64,000 nt of DNA, from the NCBI GenBank assembly GCA_041399205.1, contig JAWKTK010000004.1:248001-312000 (forward strand), read 5' to 3'. The notes below the pieces were generated by a model, which worked only from the letters and a program-made list of their open reading frames with translations, was not told where the DNA came from and did not search any database. Shown one piece after another: positions 47,298-57,184 of the stretch. How positions within the stretch are numbered: position 1 is the stretch's first letter; each line of letters begins with the position of its first letter. Made by a program: the position numbers and the translations under genes. Origin of the DNA: JAGQOZ01 sp041399205. Lineage in GTDB: Bacteria; Planctomycetota; Planctomycetia; Pirellulales; Pirellulaceae.

Positions 47298-48629
47298 CTA
47301 CTTCGATTCCATTTCGATTTCGACCAACTCGTTTTCTGCGGCCATCTTCTTGATGTCGTCGGTGATCTTCATCGAACAATATTTCGGACCGCACATGCTA
47401 CAGAAATGAGCACTTTTGAAAGTGTCCTGCGGCAGCGTTTGATCGTGGAATGATTTGGCCGTTTCCGGATCCAACGACAAACGAAACTGTTCGTTCCAAT
47501 CGAATTCAAATCGAGCTTTACTGAGCGCGTCGTCTCGATCTCGAGCGCCCGGTCGTTGACGAGCGATATCGGCGGCGTGGGCCGCAATTTTGTAGGCGAT
47601 TACGCCTTGCTTTACATCTTCATTGTCTGGCAAGCCCAGGTGCTCCTTGGGAGTCACGTAGCACAGCATCGCTGCTCCGCTCCACCCTGCCAACGCCGCT
47701 CCAATGCTGCTGGTGATGTGGTCGTAGCCCGGCGCGATATCGGTGACCAATGGACCGAGCACGTAGAACGGGGCACCGTCACAAACTTCAATTTGCTTTT
47801 TGATGTTCATGTCGATTTGGTCCATCGGTACGTGACCGGGACCTTCCACCATGACTTGCGTGCCGTTTTTCCAGCTGCGCTGAGTCAGTTCGCCCAAGAC
47901 ATCGAGTTCGGCGAATTGTGCTTCGTCACTGGCGTCGGCCAATGAACCGGGACGCAAGCCATCGCCCAAACTCCACGTGACGTCGTACTGTCGCATGATG
48001 TCGCACAGTTCGTCGAAATGGGTGTACAGCGGATTTTGCTGGCGATGAGCCATCATCCATTTGGCTACCAACGATCCGCCTCGGCTGACAATCCCGGTCA
48101 CGCGATTCATCGCCAGATGCAAATGCTCCAGCAAAATGCCGCAGTGAATGGTCATGTAGTCCACACCTTGTTTGGCTTGGTGTTCCACCATGTCCAGGAA
48201 ATGTTGCGGTGTCATATCTTCAATTTCACCGCCCAATTCTTCCAGCATTTGGTACATCGGCACGGTACCAATGGGAACCGGCGACGCTTCGATGATGGCT
48301 TTGCGAATCGTATCGATATCCTTGCCGGTGGAAAGATCCATCACCGTGTCGGCGCCGTAGTGGACCGAAGTATGCAGCTTCAGGAGTTCGTCATCCAGAT
48401 TGCTGGTCACGGCCGAATTGCCAATATTCGCGTTAATCTTGCATTTGGCGGCGATTCCAATACACATTGGCTCCAATCGACCGTCTCGATGCACAATATT
48501 GGCCGGGATCACCATGCGACCTGCCGCGACTTCATCGCGAATCAATTCCGCCGCCAAGCCTTCTCGCTTCGCACAATATTCCATTTCCGGTGTAATTCTT
48601 CCGGCTTTTGCTTCAAGCAGTTGCGTCAT
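47298..48629 (-). CDS. thiC: Phosphomethylpyrimidine synthase ThiC
   Basis: A radical SAM-like enzyme that converts AIR to HMP-P in thiamine biosynthesis, 443 residues (short form). The noncanonical [4Fe-4S] motif CSMCGPKYC (Cys410, 413, 418) is near the end. The core signatures TVMDLSTGKDIDTIRK, VDYMTIHCGILLEHLHL and EGPGHVPMDQI are intact. The ATG at 48629 has GGAGGT about 10 bases upstream. I looked for a TPP riboswitch in the 5' region and did not find one. Confidence 0.93.
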   Translation of the reverse strand: MTQLLEAKAGRITPEMEYCAKREGLAAELIRDEVAAGRMVIPANIVHRDGRLEPMCIGIAAKCKINANIGNSAVTSNLDDELLKLHTSVHYGADTVMDLSTGKDIDTIRKAIIEASPVPIGTVPMYQMLEELGGEIEDMTPQHFLDMVEHQAKQGVDYMTIHCGILLEHLHLAMNRVTGIVSRGGSLVAKWMMAHRQQNPLYTHFDELCDIMRQYDVTWSLGDGLRPGSLADASDEAQFAELDVLGELTQRSWKNGTQVMVEGPGHVPMDQIDMNIKKQIEVCDGAPFYVLGPLVTDIAPGYDHITSSIGAALAGWSGAAMLCYVTPKEHLGLPDNEDVKQGVIAYKIAAHAADIARQRPGARDRDDALSKARFEFDWNEQFRLSLDPETAKSFHDQTLPQDTFKSAHFCSMCGPKYCSMKITDDIKKMAAENELVEIEMESK

Positions 48630-48821
48630 CGGTTATTAGAACCTCCATGGACACAGGAGAAAGTAAAAAGATCCAAATCGCTGGACGGCGTCGGTGCGGT
48701 AACCAACCGACAATAGTTTGGGCGGTGATCCATAAAAGACGTCGACCAGATTAGATGGTATCAGTGCAACGGAGCACCGAAAAGTACGACAACAGGCTGG
48801 AACTGTACCACAACCCGATTT

Positions 48822-50211
48822 TTACAGCGTTTTTAGGTACTCCAACACTTCGCGTTTTTCCTGTTCGTCCAGTTGATTTGGGTAGTCGTGCCCGGAAGAA
48901 CGCATGCCAAAGCGACTTGTGTCGAAATAGGTTCGCTTGACCGCCGCGTCGGTCACATCGGCTGGCAATTGATCCCAGGCATCCACCGGCAAACCGACGC
49001 GAATTGGATCATATTGTTGCGTCGTCCGTTTCCAAACAGCGGGACGTTCGCTGGGGTGCAGCAAATGCCACAACGTCGGAACCGAACCATTGTGCAGATA
49101 AGGCGCCGAGGCCCAAATGCCGTCCAGCGGCGGTGCGACATAGCCGGACGGATTGGCAATCCACTTCCTTTTCACCAAAGCGGCCAAACCAGCTGGCTTG
49201 ATACCCAGCCCGATGCTGTTCGCTCAAAGCAGCACAACCGAACTGGATCGGTCTGTAGGTCAACCAATGCGACCATCTTTCCTGGATAGTCCGAATCTTC
49301 ACCGTATGTTCCGTGGCATTCCGCACAATTCGCTTCAAACACAACTCGCCCGGCCTCGGCCAGCTTGGCATCTATTTCAAACGGATACTTGGGCGGTGCA
49401 ATTGATTCGATATATGCGAACACATCTTGGTAATCGCTTTCCCACTGTTGGAATTTTTCCGGCCCGTTCTGTTCTACCAGCATGAACTGCATGAGCGGCC
49501 GAGCATCCTTAGGCGCAAAATCCATCAATGTAAATGTAATCCTTCCGTTTGAAATGCCACCATGGCGGCGCGTCCATATCATGATGAACCATCTTGGGCG
49601 GAAGACGATTTGGATGCACGTTTAGATCGGCGTCGCGATAAGCCATCAACGCCACGCCAAACATCACGGCGTTCGTTGTTCCGTTGGTCTTGCCAAGGGG
49701 CATAAAGAGCGAACCAACGTCCATGCGGCTGAGCGGTTTACCCAACTGAAGCTTGGTCTTGCGAATATCTTCGGTCAACGTTTCCAGCGCGAAGCGGTTG
49801 TTGGGTGCTCCGGGATACGTATCGCCCAGCACTTGCCCGCCATGACAAGCAAAGCAATTCATGGTCCATTGCCCGTTCTGGTCCACCACATATTGGAGCG
49901 GCTTGCCAGAATCGTCACCAGAGCCGGAACGTTAGCCCGTATCGCTCGAACGCCAGGCGTCGTCGTTCCGACGGGGTTGCTTCCGCAGCACGACTTCGGA
50001 GTGGTTCCGGCCAAACTTGCCACGTGGCGTTAAACGTTTCTTCGTCAAAATCGGGTGGTAGATAGGCTTTTTCGGTCAAGAACCGATAGCCTAGGTCCGC
50101 CGATTGATGGACGACTTCTCCCGAGACCAAGGACACGAAATACGAAGCCAGAATCAGCGGCAACGAGATTCGCAACATGCGATTGGTGGCGGGCGTGAAG
50201 CGAAAGGACAT
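48822..50211 (-). pseudogene. Di-haem c-type cytochrome (peroxidase/RoxA-like), frameshifted
   Basis: Four co-linear minus-strand pieces make one protein of about 460 residues. The first is a signal region starting MSFRFTPATN (50211) with hydrophobic PLILASYFVSLVSGEV. Next is a segment with haem motif CFACH, then one with the second haem motif CAECH, and last a C-terminal piece with PPLDGIWASAPYLHNGSVPT. PYLHNGS is typical of cytochrome-c-peroxidase-like and RoxA-like proteins. At least three frame changes are needed, so it is a pseudogene or contains assembly indels. It would be a periplasmic electron carrier or peroxidase. Confidence 0.65.
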
Positions 50212-50335
50212 GATAGAACCAACTTGAGTGAACCGATGCAACGAGATGGAAATCACAGAGACCTGGCTTATGACCGGATTCAAGCGACCAAGCAACCGAA
50301 CCAACCGAAACTTACCGAACGATGGCATCCGCGGT

Positions 50336-50761
50336 TCATTTTCCAGCAAAAAATTGTTCCGTATAATTCAACAAAGGATCAATTGTCAGTTCTTGGATTT
50401 TATGGGGTGGGTTCCACTTTTCCCAGCGAAAACCTTCGTGTTCGGTCACTACGATCGGTTGGTCAGGTTGGTTCAAACGCCCCAAAAAGACCACCAACGT
50501 TTTGTGACATTCTTCGTAACCAAACCGTTTTGGTTTGACGTTGTACTCTAATGTAAATCGGAAATCGGGAAGCATTGTAATATCCTGTTCGGAAATACCT
50601 GTCTCCTCCTGCAATTCACGCAAGGCACATTCCATTTCCGATTCGCCCGGATCAACGTGCCCTTTTGGCACATCTAGGCGGTCGGGATGGATCATCAATA
50701 AGAATTCGTCAACGGGATTTCCCTTAATGATAAATACCCCACAAGCCTTAATCTGCCGCAT
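50336..50761 (-). CDS. Nudix hydrolase
   Basis: A 141-residue protein with the complete Nudix box: G-HVDPGESEMECALRE-LQEETGI (residues about 36-58, REL-QEETG core). The short size and SGV-like N-terminus (KACGVFIIKGN) fit bis(5'-nucleosyl)-tetraphosphatase-like enzymes, though the substrate is uncertain. It is divergent from the adenosyltransferase gene. Confidence 0.85.
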   Translation of the reverse strand: MRQIKACGVFIIKGNPVDEFLLMIHPDRLDVPKGHVDPGESEMECALRELQEETGISEQDITMLPDFRFTLEYNVKPKRFGYEECHKTLVVFLGRLNQPDQPIVVTEHEGFRWEKWNPPHKIQELTIDPLLNYTEQFFAGK

Positions 50762-50868
50762 GATGATTCCTCGCTACCGTGCTTTTCATGGATCAATTCG
50801 AACCAGCTAATTCCGAAGTTTATCGATTCGGGCATTGGCGAACCAGACTTGGCGGCTACCATATCCAC

Positions 50869-51417
50869 ATGAACATCTACACCAAAACAGGCGATTCTGG
50901 CGACACAGGGCTGTTTGGCGGTCCACGCGTTTCCAAGGACCACGTGCGCATCGAAGCCTACGGAACGGTGGACGAACTTTCGTCGCATCTTGGTCAGGCT
51001 GTAGTGGAAATCGAATGGGACGAATTATGTCAACTGCTGCAACAGATACAATGTGATCTGTTTTCCTTAGGCGCGGTTCTGGCATCACCCGATCCAGAAA
51101 AATCGGGCACCAATCTGATCGGCGATCGACACGTTGCGAATTTGGAAGCCATGATCGACCGGTTTGACGCAGAATTGCCTGAACTGACTTCGTTTGTCTT
51201 GCCAGGTGGCTCCAAACAAGCGGCCAGCTTGCATCTGGCACGCGTGGTCTGTCGTCGCGCGGAACGGCGAGTCGTTTCATTGGCTTCCTTGGAGTCGATT
51301 CCGTCGGCGTTAGTGCCGTATCTGAATCGGCTAGGAGACTTGCTGTTCGTGCTCGCCAGATGGGCGAATCATCGCTTGGGCGTTTCTGATATTCCGTGGC
51401 ACCCTTCGGTAGACTAG
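50869..51417 (+). CDS. PduO/MMAB-type cob(I)alamin adenosyltransferase
   Basis: A 182-residue PduO-family ATP:corrinoid adenosyltransferase that makes adenosylcobalamin. The N-terminal MNIYTKTGDSGDTGLFGG carries the ATP-binding motif, followed by RIEAYGTVDELSSHLG and, near the end, VCRRAERRVV, the conserved Arg-rich motif. The ATG at 50869 matches the family start; the frame extends upstream to 50779 without a better signal. Confidence 0.88.
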   Translation: MNIYTKTGDSGDTGLFGGPRVSKDHVRIEAYGTVDELSSHLGQAVVEIEWDELCQLLQQIQCDLFSLGAVLASPDPEKSGTNLIGDRHVANLEAMIDRFDAELPELTSFVLPGGSKQAASLHLARVVCRRAERRVVSLASLESIPSALVPYLNRLGDLLFVLARWANHRLGVSDIPWHPSVD

Positions 51418-51591
51418 ACGTGCCTCGGCTGGCAAATTCGGCATAAGAGGTAGTAAGCTATTGAGTCCGTTCGGTTTGATGGCCGATTTGTCAAAATATT
51501 CCCATGCCAGTTGCGTGCCCCTCCGTGAAAAGTAACGGTAAATGACGTAGAATTTGAGCAGGGTGCTGAGCTAAACCCAAAGGAGTTAATA

Positions 51592-51930
51592 ATGAAAAAA
51601 ATTGAAGCAGTTATCCGGCATTTCAAGTTGGAAGAAGTGAAAAATGCGCTGTCTGAACAAGGTGTTCACGGCATGACCATCACGGAAGTCCGAGGATTCG
51701 GGCGGCAGAAGGGGCACAAGGAAACATATCGCGGAACGGAATACACCGTCGATTTTGTACCCAAGGTCAAAATGGAAGTTGTCTGTTCGGATTCGCAGGT
51801 GCAAACCACCGTGGACACCATTATGCGAGCGGCACAGACAGGCCAAATTGGCGATGGCAAGATTTTTGTGACCGATCTAGAAACGACCGTGCGAATTCGA
51901 ACCGGCGAAACGGGCGAAGACGCGCTGTAA
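51592..51930 (+). CDS. glnB: PII nitrogen-regulatory protein
   Basis: A 112-residue PII protein that reports 2-oxoglutarate, energy and glutamine status. The T-loop is intact with Tyr51 in RGTEYTVDFVPKVK, the residue uridylylated by GlnD. The B-loop region and C-terminal RTGETGEDAL are normal. AAGGAG (51580-51585) precedes the ATG at good spacing. The gene for its modifying enzyme GlnD follows after 239 bases that contain repeat hairpins. glnK cannot be excluded as the better name. Confidence 0.92.
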   Translation: MKKIEAVIRHFKLEEVKNALSEQGVHGMTITEVRGFGRQKGHKETYRGTEYTVDFVPKVKMEVVCSDSQVQTTVDTIMRAAQTGQIGDGKIFVTDLETTVRIRTGETGEDAL

Positions 51931-51937
51931 CGCGACT

Positions 51938-51952
51938 GGCAGACGATCTGCC
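51938..51952. repeat. Small hairpin after glnB
   Basis: GGCAGA-CGA-TCTGCC forms a six-base perfect stem eight bases after the glnB stop. No T-tract follows, so it may stabilise or attenuate the transcript rather than stop it. Confidence 0.5.
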
Positions 51953-51955
51953 CTG

Positions 51956-52012
51956 GTAGTGGGCGAGGTGCCGAGTCCCGGACGAAACGGATTCGTTGCC
52001 TCATCCACTGCG
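51956..52012. repeat. Inverted pair of the GGACGAGGTNACGARTCC-family repeat between glnB and glnD
   Basis: One copy reads GTAGTGGGCGAGGTGCCGAG (51956-51975). The second, inverted copy reads GCAGTGGATGAGGCAACGAA (52011-51992, minus). The two can pair into an imperfect hairpin across a 15-20 base loop. This is the same family as the tandem arrays at 17.3 and 61.6 kb. Confidence 0.8.
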
Positions 52013-52169
52013 GGTACATTTTCCACTGCCGCTGTCCTAGCACAACAACTCGGTCAATTCGCTACGCTTGTCGAGCACGTGTCTTGGCGGAACACGTTCT
52101 CGGTTGCCAGCGAAGACGGAACGTTTCATCGAATCTTCCACATTCGAACTGTAACCGTAAGTAGAGTTT

Positions 52170-54821
52170 GTGAGTATTTCTAACGCGACGATTCGCCCCG
52201 CCGTCTTGCAAGCTCGCCAATATCTGGCGGCTGAACGCAATAAGCTGCGTGAACAACACGTCAGTGGTTCGCCTGGTATCCAGGTTTGCACTCGTTTTAC
52301 AGACGTTCTAGACAACGTCGTCACGCAGTTGTTTGAAGACGCCTTGCGAGAAGTCTTTGGCAACGATCTGCTGATTCGCGAACAAGTTGCCATTGTCCCG
52401 CACAGCGGATTTGGAAGACGCGAAATGGCACCGTTTTCCGACCTGGATATCATGTTGCTACATGCACCAGGAACGCTTAATCGCATCGCTCCGTTGGCGC
52501 AACGTTTGGTCCAAGATATTTCCGACTTGGGAATCGAACTCGGCTTTTCCGTTCGGACCACCAGCCAATGTAAGCAGATGATTCAACGAGATCCGGTGAT
52601 TCTGACGTCGCTACTGGAAGCTCGTTTTCTGGTCGGTAGTGTCAATCTTTACCGCAACTATTCGGACGTCATCAAAAGAACACTGCGGCGGCGGACGGAC
52701 CATCTGATTCGAGAAATCGAAGAATCACGCAAAGAAGAACGAGCCAAGTATGGTGACACGGTGCACCTGCTGGAACCCAACGTCAAACGTTCGCGAGGTG
52801 GTTTGCGAGACATTCAATTGCTCCGTTGGGTGGGCGGTGTAAAGTACGGTTATGTTGATCCGAATTTTCTGCAGCGATCCGGATTCTTGTCCAACGACGA
52901 TTACCGTACATTGCGCAAAGCAATCGAGTTCTTGCTGCGATTAAGGAACGAATTGCATTTCCATGCCGATAACGCTCGAGATATCCTGACGCGTAGCGAA
53001 CAAAAGCGAATTGCCGATGTGCGCGGCTATCAAGGTCGAGAAGGTCTGTCGGGCGTGGAAGAATTCATGCAGGAGTATTTTGAGCATTCGGAAGCGGTGC
53101 GCCATGTCGTTTCTCATTTTGTGTCAGGGGCTCGTTGGCATCGAGGGATTGCGGCTGAATTCTTAGGACGCATGACCAGTCGCCACATCGATGGCGACTT
53201 CCGCGTCGGTCCTCGTCACATCGTGGCTACTCGGCAAGGCCTTCTGAAAGTCACGACTCGCGTCTATGACGTGCTGCGATTGATTGAAATTTCCAGTCAA
53301 ACGAATCGTCGGATCGATCATCCAACGTGGGAAGCGATTCGCAATCGCATGATCCAATTCGACGACATCCAAGTCGACGAAGAAGCAATTACTCTGTTTA
53401 AATCCATGATGGCGCGGCCAGAAGGACTTGGCCGAGTCCTCCGGCGGTTGCATGAATTGCGAGTTCTGGAAAAACTGATCCCCGGCTTCAGTCATGCTCG
53501 TTGCTTGCTTCAATTCAACGAATACCATCGCTATACCGTGGACGAACATTCCATTCGTGCGGTGGAACGAGCGACCGATTTTTCGGATGACGATTCGGTC
53601 TTGGGCAAGACTTATCGAGAAATCAAGAATAAGTCGTTGCTGCATTTGGCCTTGCTTGTTCACGATCTAGGCAAAGGTTTTCCGGAAGATCACAGTGAAG
53701 TGGGCGCCAGAATTGCCGAGCAAGTTGCGGAAAAATTGACACTGAATCAAGCCGATGCAGAGCTGCTGCGTTTCTTGGTGCACCGGCACCTGATGTTGTC
53801 CCATTTGGCTTTTCGACGAGACACCAGTGATGAAACATTGGTAATCAGTCATGCGGCCGAAATTGGTTCGCCTGAAGTCCTCCGCATGTTGTTTGTCTTG
53901 ACCTGTGCGGATTTGGCGGCCGTCGGACCTGGCGTGCTGAACCAATGGAAACTGGAAGTGCTGACTTCGCTGTTCCAACGCCTGATGCATCATGTCTCCG
54001 GCGATGAAGTCACTGACAGCGCAGTTGATTGGGTATCTCATTTGCGAACTGAAGTTCGCAAGAAAGTTTCCAGCGAACCAGATCGAGAAGCGTTGGAGCG
54101 TCACATAGACCAATTGCCGTTAGCCTATTTAGAAGGTCCGTCGTCCGAATGGATTGTGGATGATTTGCGAAAACTCAATAACATGGCGCCGGCTAACGTC
54201 ATTGCCTGGGGACGCTATATCCCGGAAAGACAAGTGGCCGAATATTCCGTCAGCGCCAACGAATCTAACCTTCCCGGTGTGTTCCATCGTCTTACCGGCG
54301 CTTTGACAAGCATGGGACTGCGGATCTTGTCTGCGGAAATCCATTCGCTGGCGGATAACATGCTGTTGGATCGCTTTGACGTACAAGACGACCATTATCA
54401 AAACGAACCACCTCAGGAACGATTCGACGCGGTCAGCAAGGCACTTGTCCAATCGCTGACCGATGAAGCCAAACCGGTTTTCAAGAAGCGTTGGAATGCG
54501 GAACCGACCAGTAGCAATTTGACCGACTTGCCAACCAAGGTTCGCATCGACAACAGTACGTCCGACCACTACACCATCATTGATGTCTTCACGCACGACC
54601 GTATTGGATTGCTGTACACCATTTCCGAGACCATTTTCAACCTGGGGCTATCGGTCCATCACGCCAAGATCGGCACCTACTTGGATCAGGTGGTAGACGT
54701 GTTCTATGTGACTGATTCGCAGCAACAGAAGATTCAAGACGAAGATTGGTTGTCCCACGTCAAAACAACGCTGCTGAACGCCATTGACACCAAACAGGCC
54801 CATTCGCCGCCGTCGACTTGA
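52170..54821 (+). CDS. glnD: [Protein-PII] uridylyltransferase/uridylyl-removing enzyme
   Basis: An 883-residue bifunctional glutamine sensor. The nucleotidyltransferase motif is SGFGRREMAPFSDLDIMLL (residues 79-97), with Asp-x-Asp. A helical middle leads to the HD phosphohydrolase domain (LLVHDLGKG) that removes UMP, then two C-terminal ACT domains (LPGVFHRLTGALTSMGLR and IIDVFTHDRIGLLYTISETI). It acts on the PII protein encoded just upstream. The start is a GTG with a weak ribosome site, and its transcript must cross the repeat hairpins. Confidence 0.92.
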   Translation: MSISNATIRPAVLQARQYLAAERNKLREQHVSGSPGIQVCTRFTDVLDNVVTQLFEDALREVFGNDLLIREQVAIVPHSGFGRREMAPFSDLDIMLLHAPGTLNRIAPLAQRLVQDISDLGIELGFSVRTTSQCKQMIQRDPVILTSLLEARFLVGSVNLYRNYSDVIKRTLRRRTDHLIREIEESRKEERAKYGDTVHLLEPNVKRSRGGLRDIQLLRWVGGVKYGYVDPNFLQRSGFLSNDDYRTLRKAIEFLLRLRNELHFHADNARDILTRSEQKRIADVRGYQGREGLSGVEEFMQEYFEHSEAVRHVVSHFVSGARWHRGIAAEFLGRMTSRHIDGDFRVGPRHIVATRQGLLKVTTRVYDVLRLIEISSQTNRRIDHPTWEAIRNRMIQFDDIQVDEEAITLFKSMMARPEGLGRVLRRLHELRVLEKLIPGFSHARCLLQFNEYHRYTVDEHSIRAVERATDFSDDDSVLGKTYREIKNKSLLHLALLVHDLGKGFPEDHSEVGARIAEQVAEKLTLNQADAELLRFLVHRHLMLSHLAFRRDTSDETLVISHAAEIGSPEVLRMLFVLTCADLAAVGPGVLNQWKLEVLTSLFQRLMHHVSGDEVTDSAVDWVSHLRTEVRKKVSSEPDREALERHIDQLPLAYLEGPSSEWIVDDLRKLNNMAPANVIAWGRYIPERQVAEYSVSANESNLPGVFHRLTGALTSMGLRILSAEIHSLADNMLLDRFDVQDDHYQNEPPQERFDAVSKALVQSLTDEAKPVFKKRWNAEPTSSNLTDLPTKVRIDNSTSDHYTIIDVFTHDRIGLLYTISETIFNLGLSVHHAKIGTYLDQVVDVFYVTDSQQQKIQDEDWLSHVKTTLLNAIDTKQAHSPPST

Positions 54822-54958
54822 TACGTGCGAACCGAAATTGTCTTGCCGTGAAGTGCGAGGACGTCGGTTCGCTCGGCTGCAAAAAAACGTCGAATCCAGC
54901 CGCTTTGGCCGAATTCGACGCCGTGAAAATTCCTACCCACCTTTGCACGCCGAACGCA

Positions 54959-56017
54959 TTAGGCGTTCAGCTTCACGCTGGAATTGTCGGCCACGTTGAC
55001 CCATACATGCACATGCGGCGAACCTCGGAAATGCCACACGAACGAAGGGCCTTCTAAACGCCAATTGTCCCAGACATTGTCATTGCCGATGTCGTTGTCG
55101 GTGAAGAAGGCTAGATGACACTTGTCCAAGCCACCTTGTGTTTTAAGGCATTGGATGATTTCGTCTTGATCGCTTTGGCGATACGGTTCAATCAGTTTTT
55201 GCAGCACTTTCTGCACGCCATTCTTTTGGTCGCCGCTCAATTCCGATACGGGAATGCCCATGAACGGCCCTTCGGTACCTCGGAATGCAACGTCTTGCTC
55301 GCGAGGAGTTTTGGCGACTTCGGCTTGCTTCTGCTGTTTGCCATCCAGCATTTGATAGACCTTGTTCGCTTCTAAGGCTTGTTCCCAGAAGACATTGCCA
55401 TCGTGGTTGGCGCCTTCGTTGAATTCGCCATGAGGGTCATGACCGTAGAAAATCGGCCCGCCAAAAGCGACATGTTCCGTCGTGTTACCATCGCAACGCA
55501 GTGTCATGTGACGTCCGGTGAGCACGAATTCAAATTTTTCGTCACCCGGTTTGCCGAACATGGCAATCGCTTGCTCTTCACCAAAACCACCAGCGTCATC
55601 CGAAAGTTGTTGATGAATTTTTTCGTGCCAGCCAGGCTGAATGATCCCTTCCAAGATGTCCTTGATCATTTGCCGTTGGTCCGCCGCAAAAAAATCACTG
55701 TTGACAATGGGTTCCGTAATCTGCCAATTGTTGGCGGTACGCGTGCGCAACAGGCCTCGTTTAGGATCTTGATAATCCCAATCAAAGCAAACCGCTTTCT
55801 TTTGCACGTCGCTGAGCGAATCAAACAGCAGCTTGGCAACCGTTTCCGGAGTCTTGGCAGTTGCCGGTTCAGCAAAAGTCCAGCTTGGAGACGCGGTCAA
55901 GATGCCGCCCGCCGAAGCAGCTACCGCCGAGGCCTTTAAGAACGAACGGCGATCGACCGGACGAATCAATCGCGATGAAGATTTAGAACTATCTTGCAGA
56001 TTTCTATTTTCGACCAT
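54959..56017 (-). CDS. DUF3500 protein with Tat signal
   Basis: A 352-residue exported protein with DRRSFLKASAVAASAGGILT (residues 22-41), a strong twin-arginine signal, and a DUF3500 body (KKAVCFDWDYQDPKRGLLRT, AIAMFGKPGDEKFEFVLTGR). DUF3500 proteins are secreted and uncharacterised; many occur in planctomycetes. GAGGTG precedes the ATG at 56017; the longer frame to 56272 overlaps the mutM gene and is rejected. The gene lies on the same strand as mutM and 112 bases after it. Confidence 0.85.
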   Translation of the reverse strand: MVENRNLQDSSKSSSRLIRPVDRRSFLKASAVAASAGGILTASPSWTFAEPATAKTPETVAKLLFDSLSDVQKKAVCFDWDYQDPKRGLLRTRTANNWQITEPIVNSDFFAADQRQMIKDILEGIIQPGWHEKIHQQLSDDAGGFGEEQAIAMFGKPGDEKFEFVLTGRHMTLRCDGNTTEHVAFGGPIFYGHDPHGEFNEGANHDGNVFWEQALEANKVYQMLDGKQQKQAEVAKTPREQDVAFRGTEGPFMGIPVSELSGDQKNGVQKVLQKLIEPYRQSDQDEIIQCLKTQGGLDKCHLAFFTDNDIGNDNVWDNWRLEGPSFVWHFRGSPHVHVWVNVADNSSVKLNA

Positions 56018-56129
56018 ACGGAAAACACCTCGATAAAGGATGATTGGGACCAGCACCCCCACGGCGCCGACACGAGACGCTTGTGCCATGCTTCGCATTA
56101 GAGACCATCGACGGACGCAAAGCAAATTT

Positions 56130-56972
56130 TCACGTCGACCGAGGTTCTCGCTGGCATTTTGGGCAGAAAAAAGTAGAACGCTGCGATTGTACGATTCGAA
56201 CGATCGGCGAACGACATTGCGGACACGGCAATTTTTCTCGATCGTACACGCGATGATGGTTCTGATAGCCACCTTCTTTGTTTAGCGCGTTTCGATATGT
56301 GCCGTCCGAAAGTGTGGAACCTTCGTAGCGAATCGCTTCGGTCAAGACTTCGACGGTTCGTTCCGCAATGGCATCCCAATGTTTGCGAGTCAACGAATTG
56401 CACCGTTTTTGCGGGTGAACCTTGGCCAGGAACAGAATTTCCGAAGCGTACAGATTGCCAATTCCTGCCACTGCACGCTGGTCCAACATCGCCACCTTGA
56501 CGGCTCGCTGATTGGTACCCAATCGCTGTCGCAGCAGCGAGCCGTTGACAGTCAACGCGTCAGGCCCCAGCTTTTCTTGAATCCGAACCGCCAATTCTTC
56601 CGGCGACAAAAGCGTCACATTCCCCAAACCGCGGCGGTCCCAATACAGTAGCCGTTCATGTTCCGCATCAGCCAAGTCGAGCTGAAATCGCAAGTGCTGT
56701 TGGTTGGGTGGATCGGCCAGCAAAACCAAGCCAGTCATTCTGGGTTCGAACACAATCGCATCGTCCGAAGCCAACCGCACGATCACTCGTTTGCCAATCC
56801 GCTGCACGTCGTCAATCCGCTGTCCGATGGTTCGCCGCCGAAAGGTTGCTATGGCAGGCGAAACGGCAATCGGCTTCAACCGACAACGAGGCCGCTGGAC
56901 GCCAGTGATTCGGCTGCCGACAATCGGCAAGATGCCTCGACGCATCGTCTCTACTTCTGGTAGCTCCGGCAC
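56130..56972 (-). CDS. mutM: Formamidopyrimidine-DNA glycosylase
   Basis: A DNA base-excision enzyme for 8-oxoG and formamidopyrimidines, 280 residues. It starts with GTG followed by PELPEVET, which provides the catalytic Pro2 and Glu3. The lesion-recognition and helix-two-turn-helix regions are present (LDQRAVAGIGNLYASEILFLAKVHPQ). A C-terminal zinc finger (CPQC and CPKC) is complete. The longer frame from 57092 is not used because the active site must be at the N-terminus. It is divergent from trpB. Confidence 0.92.
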   Translation of the reverse strand: MPELPEVETMRRGILPIVGSRITGVQRPRCRLKPIAVSPAIATFRRRTIGQRIDDVQRIGKRVIVRLASDDAIVFEPRMTGLVLLADPPNQQHLRFQLDLADAEHERLLYWDRRGLGNVTLLSPEELAVRIQEKLGPDALTVNGSLLRQRLGTNQRAVKVAMLDQRAVAGIGNLYASEILFLAKVHPQKRCNSLTRKHWDAIAERTVEVLTEAIRYEGSTLSDGTYRNALNKEGGYQNHHRVYDREKLPCPQCRSPIVRIVQSQRSTFFCPKCQREPRST

Positions 56973-57184
56973 GGTCAACCTATCTTTACTAGACGAATCT
57001 TGGCAACATGTTTTTGGCGTTGCCACAATGTGCCGCAATTCGGTTGATGCGACAAGCAGACCCGATAGCCGTTCGCCGGCGAACCTGTCCATCTCGTTTC
57101 AATCTTTGCTGACAAGTCACCATTTCGCCCAGTCGCCTGCAAGGTGAAGTAGCCAATTCGTAGTCCCCTTGGTACCATCCGATT

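Noticed and set aside
48630..48780. TPP riboswitch upstream of thiC
   Set aside because: The leader lacks the conserved CUGAGA and the ACCUGAUCUGG...UAAUACCAGCGUAGGGAA blocks; only a chance GGTGC-like stretch was seen.
51418..51591. Sigma54 promoter for glnB
   Set aside because: TGGCAAATTCGGCAT has a good -24 half, but the -12 half does not match TTGC, so the call is not supported.
54959..56272. Longer N-terminus of the DUF3500 protein
   Set aside because: It would overlap mutM and place the Tat signal about 107 residues inside the protein; the ATG at 56017 gives a normal signal position.
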